Assembly (NCBI GenBank): GCA_964408175.1
Contig: CAYOYL010000097.1
Span: 1 to 10,890, forward strand
Direction: 5' to 3'
DNA from: JAFGKM01 sp964408175
Lineage (GTDB): Bacteria > Ratteibacteria > UBA8468 > B48-G9 > JAFGKM01
Length of the DNA: 10,890 nucleotides
Positions 6,588 to 10,890 of the stretch are shown piece after piece. Each line of letters begins with the position of its first letter. The stretch's first letter is position 1. A program made the translations under genes and the position numbers. The notes below the pieces were generated by a model. The model was given only the letters and a program-made list of their open reading frames with translations, searched no databases and was not told where the DNA came from.

Positions 6588-6616
6588 TTGACTTTTCTGC
6601 ATCTTTGGTTCATAAT
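6588..6616 (+). promoter_or_regulatory. Promoter of the fucosidase-sulfatase operon
   Basis: TTGACT (6588-6593) and CATAAT (6611-6616) each match the sigma70 consensus at five of six positions and have an ideal 17-bp spacer. The start point would be near 6623, followed by Shine-Dalgarno GGAGG (6638-6642) 9 bases ahead of the ATG. An inverted pair GGTTC (6608-6612) / GAACC (6630-6634) straddles the -10 box and start point and could serve as an operator, though 5-bp arms are weak evidence. Confidence 0.65.
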
Positions 6617-6651
6617 TCTATTCTATAAAGAACCGTTGGAGGACAAATAGA

Positions 6652-7845
6652 ATGGACAAAAACACAAAATCTGCATGGTTCAGACAGGCGCGGTACGGGA
6701 TGTTTATACACTACGGACTCTATTCCCTGCTGGGCAGGCACGAGTGGGTAATGTGCTATGAACGAATACCTTTTACAGAATACAGAAAACTGGCAGAAAG
6801 GTTCAGCCCGGAAACCCTTGATATGAATCGGTGGGCAGAGACTGCACGTGATTCAGGTATGCGTTATATGTGCCTCACGACAAGGCATCATGAAGGGTTC
6901 GCTCTCTTTGACACAAAAGCATCGGACTTCAACTCTGTAAGGACATGCGGCAGGGACCTGGTAAAAGAATACGTTGAGGCATGCCGCAGACACAACCTGC
7001 GGGTTGGACTGTACTATTCTGTTGCTGACTGGGGGGACAATGGTTTTCTGGCAGGCCCGAAGAAAGACCCTTCCGGGTGGAAACGGTTTGTGGATACTGC
7101 ACACAAGCAACTGGCAGAACTGATGAGCAACTACGGGAAGATAGACTACCTCTTTTATGATGGATGCCCGCCCCCTGAAACATGGGGATGCAGAGAAATA
7201 AACAAAGAGATAAGGAGACTTCAGCCTGATATCCTTATAAGTGACCGATGCGGGCTGGAGGAAGATGTCAGGTCAGCAGAACAGTATACCATTGCAGACC
7301 CGGGCAGGTTATGGGAAAGTTGCATGACGATGAACCAGAGTTGGGGATATAACTACGGAGACAGAAACTGGAAAACGCCTGTGGAGGTAGTCAGGACCCT
7401 TCTGACATGCGCCCATAACGGCGGCAACCTGCTGCTCAATGTGGGACCCCGCTTTGACGGCACGATACAGCAAGAGGCGATGGAGATTCTGCAGGTCGTA
7501 GGCGAGTGGCTGAAGAGAAACGGCGAAGCGGTTTATGGGACAGAGTCGCATCCATTTGACTACGCAGATATGAAACTCTCCACATCTAAGGGAAATATTG
7601 CGTATATCCCTCTTCACCACTACCACGGACCGGAAACCACGGTCGCAGGTCTCGGTAACCGCATCAAATCAGTTACAATTTTAAGTACAGGGGAAAAGAT
7701 TGACTACAGACAGGATGGCAACCGTGTATTCATCACAGGACTTCCGGAAAAACCGCCGGACCTTTTATTTACGGTATTGAAGATGGAACTGGACGGCAAG
7801 CCGCGGGGCGTTCCCAGCCCCCTGACGGCAAAGGATAAATACTAA
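6652..7845 (+). CDS. GH29 alpha-L-fucosidase-type enzyme (first copy)
   Basis: 397 residues, ATG with GGAGG 9 bases upstream. GH29 landmarks appear in order: RYGMFIHYG (14-22); the His pair in TTRHHEGF (76-83); the nucleophile segment YLFYDG with Asp170; SAEQYT with Glu210 as acid/base candidate (40 residues after the nucleophile, as in the second copy); WESCMTMNQSWGY (221-233); and NLLLNVGPRFDG (259-270). A small C-terminal beta-domain fills about residues 300-397. GH29 enzymes remove alpha-linked L-fucose with retention. The length is that of a bare catalytic protein with no extra binding module, and there is no signal peptide, so it should act in the cytoplasm on imported oligosaccharides. 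It is first in an operon with a second GH29, a sulfatase and a GH95. Assignment to GH29 is secure; the linkage specificity is unknown. Confidence 0.93.
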   Translation: MDKNTKSAWFRQARYGMFIHYGLYSLLGRHEWVMCYERIPFTEYRKLAERFSPETLDMNRWAETARDSGMRYMCLTTRHHEGFALFDTKASDFNSVRTCGRDLVKEYVEACRRHNLRVGLYYSVADWGDNGFLAGPKKDPSGWKRFVDTAHKQLAELMSNYGKIDYLFYDGCPPPETWGCREINKEIRRLQPDILISDRCGLEEDVRSAEQYTIADPGRLWESCMTMNQSWGYNYGDRNWKTPVEVVRTLLTCAHNGGNLLLNVGPRFDGTIQQEAMEILQVVGEWLKRNGEAVYGTESHPFDYADMKLSTSKGNIAYIPLHHYHGPETTVAGLGNRIKSVTILSTGEKIDYRQDGNRVFITGLPEKPPDLLFTVLKMELDGKPRGVPSPLTAKDKY

Positions 7846-7861
7846 AAAAGGAGGAGAGAAA

Positions 7862-9058
7862 ATGTCTACACAAGCAAAACCAGAAGTTATTGAGGCATGG
7901 AGGGATATGCGTTTCGGGATGTTCATCCACTGGGGCCCGGTAAGCCTGAAGGGAACAGAGATAGGATGGTCGCGGGGGACACAGATTCCGATAGAAGAGT
8001 ATGACAACCTCTACAAACAGTTCAACCCGGTTAGATTCAGCGCCGGAGAGTGGGTGAATGTGGCGAAAGAGGCAGGTATGAAATATATGGTCTTCACAAC
8101 GAAACACCATGACGGTTTCTGCATGTGGGACACGAAGCAGACTGACTATAACATTATGCAGAGCCCGTTTCACCGCGACGTGGTGGCTGAACTCGCAGCA
8201 GCGTGTAAGAAGGAGTCCACTGCATTCGGCACCTACTACTCAACCTGCGACTGGCACCATCCGAACTTTCCAGGAGGAGGTGCAAAAGGAGATGTCCCCA
8301 ACCCGGATGCTGATATTGAAAGGTACACAGAATATATGAAGGCACAGACCACCGAGTTAATCAAAGACTACGGGCCGCTCTCTACACTCTGGTTTGATAT
8401 GCCCCAGCACTTTGATGAAAGACGCGGCCAGAGCATTATTGACCTGCTCCGCAGACTGCAACCGGATATCCTCTTCAACAACCGCAGCGGTGCCCCGGGC
8501 GACTATGACACGCCGGAACAAAAGATAGGTGGTTTCAACATGATGCGTCCGTGGGAGACCTGTATGACAATCTGCCGGCAGTGGGCATGGAAACCGGATG
8601 ATGAGATGAAGTCGTTGAAGCAGTGCATACAGACACTGGTGCAGACCGCCGGCGGCGACGGCAATCTGCTGTTCAATGTGGGCCCCATGCCGACAGGTGA
8701 AATTGAGCCGCGCCAGGTAGAAAGACTGAAGGAAATGGGAGGGTGGCTGGCAAGATACGGAGTAAGCATCTACGGCACGCGCGGCGGTCCTTTTCAGCCG
8801 GGGGAATACGGGGTATCCACACGCAAAGGCAACACCATCTATCTTCACCTTATGAACTGGAAGGAGGATTCGCTCACACTGCCTGCAGTTCCGTTCAGGA
8901 TTATCAACAGTACAGTTTTAACCGGCGGCGAGGTGAAGGTCAAACAAAACAGCAACAGAACTAATCTTTCACTCTCTTCCACCGGCAGTGACAACCTTGA
9001 TACCATAGTAGCGCTTGAGATGGACGGTCCTGCTATTGAAATAGAACCGCTGCAATAA
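7862..9058 (+). CDS. GH29 alpha-L-fucosidase-type enzyme (second copy)
   Basis: 398 residues, starting 16 bases after the first copy, with AAGGAGG (7848-7854) 7 bases ahead of the ATG. Motifs in order: MRFGMFIHWG (16-25), FTTKHHDGFCMWDTK (78-92), nucleophile Asp179 in LWFDM, acid/base candidate Glu219 in TPEQK, PWETCMTICRQWAWKPDD (230-247) and GNLLFNVGPMP (267-277). It differs from the first copy in the substrate-facing loops: an insertion rich in Gly and Pro after DWHHPNF (130-136), and WAW in place of WGY in the WE motif. The two copies therefore probably cleave different fucose linkages or differently sulfated fucosides. No signal peptide is seen. Arginine codon use is unlike that of the CBM9-like gene (11 of 20 are CGN, against 1 of 22), and the gene looks richer in G+C. 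Confidence 0.93.
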   Translation: MSTQAKPEVIEAWRDMRFGMFIHWGPVSLKGTEIGWSRGTQIPIEEYDNLYKQFNPVRFSAGEWVNVAKEAGMKYMVFTTKHHDGFCMWDTKQTDYNIMQSPFHRDVVAELAAACKKESTAFGTYYSTCDWHHPNFPGGGAKGDVPNPDADIERYTEYMKAQTTELIKDYGPLSTLWFDMPQHFDERRGQSIIDLLRRLQPDILFNNRSGAPGDYDTPEQKIGGFNMMRPWETCMTICRQWAWKPDDEMKSLKQCIQTLVQTAGGDGNLLFNVGPMPTGEIEPRQVERLKEMGGWLARYGVSIYGTRGGPFQPGEYGVSTRKGNTIYLHLMNWKEDSLTLPAVPFRIINSTVLTGGEVKVKQNSNRTNLSLSSTGSDNLDTIVALEMDGPAIEIEPLQ

Positions 9059-9072
9059 GGGGGAACGTACAA

Positions 9073-10452
9073 ATGAAAAAGCCGAATGTAGTCTTTATAC
9101 TTGCGGACGATATGGGCTATGGGGATTTCAGTTATTTTAATAACAACTTATCCGATACGCCCTCTCTTGATACACTCATAAAAAACGGGGTCTGTTTCAC
9201 ACAGCACTACTCCGCTTCACCTGTCTGTAATCCTGCAAGGGCAGCCCTTATGACAGGCAGGTATCCTCACAGGACAGGCTCAATAGACACCCTTGACATG
9301 AACGGGCTTGACCGTCTTGCCCTCAGTGAGACAACAATAGCCAATGTTCTGAAAAACAACGGATATGCAACAGGCATCGTAGGGAAATGGCATCTCGGGG
9401 CGATTGACCCTCGGTACCACCCCAACAAGAGGGGATTTGATGAGTTCGTAGGATTCAGGGGAGGATGGCAGGACTACTATGACTGGCATCTTTACTACAA
9501 TAAAAACCTTGTGAAGCAGGACGGCAGATACCTGACGGATGTTTTCACGGATGAAGCAATAGGATTTGTCCGCAGGCACAAAAACGAACCCTTCTTCCTC
9601 CATCTTACATACAATGCACCTCACACTCCTTTACAGGTACCTCAAGAAGAACTTAATATGTTTCTTGGAAAAAACAGGTTCACAAAAGGCGTGTGCTATC
9701 TATACGGGATGATAAAAAGGATGGACACCGGCGTGGGTAAACTGCTTGACGAGTTAAAAAGACTCGGGCTGGAGGACAACACGAGCATCTTTTTTACAAG
9801 CGACAATGGACCGCAGTTCGGCGGCGAAGGAGATATGTCCATTGTACGGTATAACCACCAGTTCAGAGGAAGCAAGGGGAATGTTTATGAGGGCGGGATA
9901 AGGGTCCCGATGGTCATCAGGTATCCCGAACTCCTTGAAAAAGGCAGAATTATAGACGAGATGGCACACTTTACTGACTGGTTCCCCACAATTCTTGATA
10001 TCTGCGGTATCAAAATCCCTTCTGGGCTGAAAGAACTTGACGGCAAGAACATTCTCCCTGTCCTGAAGGGAGAAAAGGTCGCATATGGAAAACGGTTCTG
10101 GCAGTGGAACAGGCTCTATCCCGTGAGGACATCAAACATCGCAATGAGAGACGGCAGGTGGAAGTTATTAAGGCCCCCCATACCTGCAACAATGGAGTTT
10201 CCCCGCAGGTTCGGAGAGATAGACAGGGAATATACGTATCATCCGGAAAGGTTCACGGATATCCTGCACGACCCCCTTCCGGAATTCAAGATAGAAGGGG
10301 AAAACCCGCCGCAGCTTTTCAACATAGAACATGACCCCTTTGAAAAAGAAGACCTTGCCTCAGGCCACCCTGAAATTGTTGAAAGGATGGAAAGGGAGAC
10401 TGACAGATGGTTCCAGGAGGTTGAAGAAGAAAGGATGTCCATCAAAGAATGA
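9073..10452 (+). CDS. S1-family arylsulfatase-type sulfatase, cytoplasmic
   Basis: 459 residues, typical of single-domain S1 sulfatases. The start follows the GH29 stop by 14 bases; an AAGGGGGA ribosome site (9057-9064) overlaps that stop. Motifs in order: metal ligands Asp12-Asp13 in ILADDMGYGD; the sulfatase signature CNPARAALMTGRYPHRTG (52-69), where Cys52 would be converted to formylglycine; GKWHLG (104-109) with Lys105 and His107; NAPHTP (181-186) with His184; TSDNG (242-246) with Asp244 and Asn245; and Lys268 in RGSKGNVYEGG. All catalytic residues of the family are present. The protein begins directly at the first core beta-strand and has no signal peptide, unlike most bacterial glycan sulfatases, so it would work in the cytoplasm. 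Its position between fucosidases suggests it removes sulfate from a fucosyl or neighbouring residue. The maturation enzyme is not in this window, and the S1 subfamily cannot be told by eye. Confidence 0.94.
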   Translation: MKKPNVVFILADDMGYGDFSYFNNNLSDTPSLDTLIKNGVCFTQHYSASPVCNPARAALMTGRYPHRTGSIDTLDMNGLDRLALSETTIANVLKNNGYATGIVGKWHLGAIDPRYHPNKRGFDEFVGFRGGWQDYYDWHLYYNKNLVKQDGRYLTDVFTDEAIGFVRRHKNEPFFLHLTYNAPHTPLQVPQEELNMFLGKNRFTKGVCYLYGMIKRMDTGVGKLLDELKRLGLEDNTSIFFTSDNGPQFGGEGDMSIVRYNHQFRGSKGNVYEGGIRVPMVIRYPELLEKGRIIDEMAHFTDWFPTILDICGIKIPSGLKELDGKNILPVLKGEKVAYGKRFWQWNRLYPVRTSNIAMRDGRWKLLRPPIPATMEFPRRFGEIDREYTYHPERFTDILHDPLPEFKIEGENPPQLFNIEHDPFEKEDLASGHPEIVERMERETDRWFQEVEEERMSIKE

Positions 10453-10498
10453 ATGGTAACCCTTCTGCAATTACAGGAGACTGATAGAAAGGAGAATT

Positions 10499-10890
10499 AT
10501 GGACATCCTGTGGTACAGAACACCCGCGGCGGACTGGAAGGAAGGTTTGCCCATAGGCAACGGGACGCTTGCTGGGATGGTGATGGGCACCTTCCCTGTG
10601 GAGCGTATTACCCTTAACCATGAACTGCTGTGGAGGGGAAAGCACAGGGACAGAGAGATTGACAAAAAGTTTCAATACCTGCCTGAAATCAGAAAACTGT
10701 TTTTTCAGGAGCAGGTCTATCAGGCTGGAAGCCTTGCGAATGAAAAACTTGGGGGGATGGGGGGAGTCAGCGGTAAACCCAACAGGGTTAATCCGTACCA
10801 GCCCGCAGGTGACCTTTTCATTGAAACAGGGCATACCAGAATTAAAGACTATACCAGAGAACTAAACCTCCGGAATGCGGTCGCCGCAGT
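10499..10890 (+). CDS. GH95-type alpha-L-fucosidase/galactosidase, N-terminal part only
   Basis: The frame is open from the ATG at 10499 to the window edge (130 complete codons), with AAAGGAG (10488-10494) 4 bases upstream and 46 bases after the sulfatase stop. The visible part is the N-terminal beta-sandwich domain shared by GH95 (GH65N-2 type): LWYRTPAADWKEGLPIGNG (4-22), LNHELLWRG (39-47, where most members have Asn-Glu), YQPAGDLFIE (100-109) and YTRELNL (118-124). GH95 enzymes hydrolyse alpha-1,2-linked L-fucose or related alpha-L-galactose by inversion. The catalytic residues lie in the toroid domain outside the window. No signal peptide precedes the domain, so it also appears cytoplasmic. 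It completes a fucose-removing set with the two GH29 enzymes. Confidence 0.88.
   Translation, partial: MDILWYRTPAADWKEGLPIGNGTLAGMVMGTFPVERITLNHELLWRGKHRDREIDKKFQYLPEIRKLFFQEQVYQAGSLANEKLGGMGGVSGKPNRVNPYQPAGDLFIETGHTRIKDYTRELNLRNAVAA

Noticed and set aside
8357..8848. 163-residue minus-strand open frame
   Set aside because: Antisense to the well-supported second GH29 gene; no ribosome site or family signal.
1..10890. CRISPR arrays, tRNA/rRNA genes, insertion sequences or integration sites
   Set aside because: No regularly spaced repeats, cloverleaf-like sequence, transposase motifs or terminal inverted repeats were seen by eye.

Overview
The window carries eight complete genes and two that run off its ends. 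It looks like an accessory sugar-utilisation locus of a Gram-negative-type bacterium, probably of the PVC group (Lentisphaerota/Kiritimatiellota) or a relative such as Omnitrophota. This placement is an inference. It rests on two prepilin-type proteins with the near-invariant N-terminus GFTLIELLVVVAIIAILAAM and C-terminal H-X9-DG-type motifs, on the combination of GH29, GH95 and sulfatase genes, and on heavy use of AGG/AGA arginine codons. No rRNA or other marker gene is present to settle it.

Left block, minus strand (1-2826): a LacI-type regulator, a prepilin-like protein, and a secreted protein with a CBM9-like (DOMON-type) domain whose C-terminus lies outside the window. They run in one direction with gaps of 69 and 24 bases and read as one operon. 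The regulator has a near-consensus promoter containing a perfect 15-bp inverted repeat, a good autoregulatory operator candidate. A nested hairpin fills the regulator/prepilin gap.

Middle block (3061-6424): a second, divergent prepilin-like gene behind a consensus -35/-10 promoter, then a Cof-type HAD phosphatase. Converging on the phosphatase from the minus strand is a tryptophan-rich 573-residue protein of no family I can name.

Right block, plus strand (6652-10890): two GH29 alpha-L-fucosidase-type genes, an S1 arylsulfatase-type gene and the start of a GH95 alpha-L-fucosidase/galactosidase-type gene. Gaps of 16, 14 and 46 bases and a promoter ahead of the first gene make this a polycistronic unit. 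None of these enzymes shows a signal peptide.

Taken together, the right block suggests that a sulfated, fucose-containing glycan (fucoidan-like, or a host or algal glycan) is taken up as oligosaccharides and trimmed in the cytoplasm by fucosidases and a sulfatase. The secreted CBM9-like protein and the pseudopilins may handle capture or transport at the surface, and the LacI regulator may sense a released sugar. The uncharacterised 573-residue protein, divergently transcribed next to the fucosidases, is the best candidate for something new.
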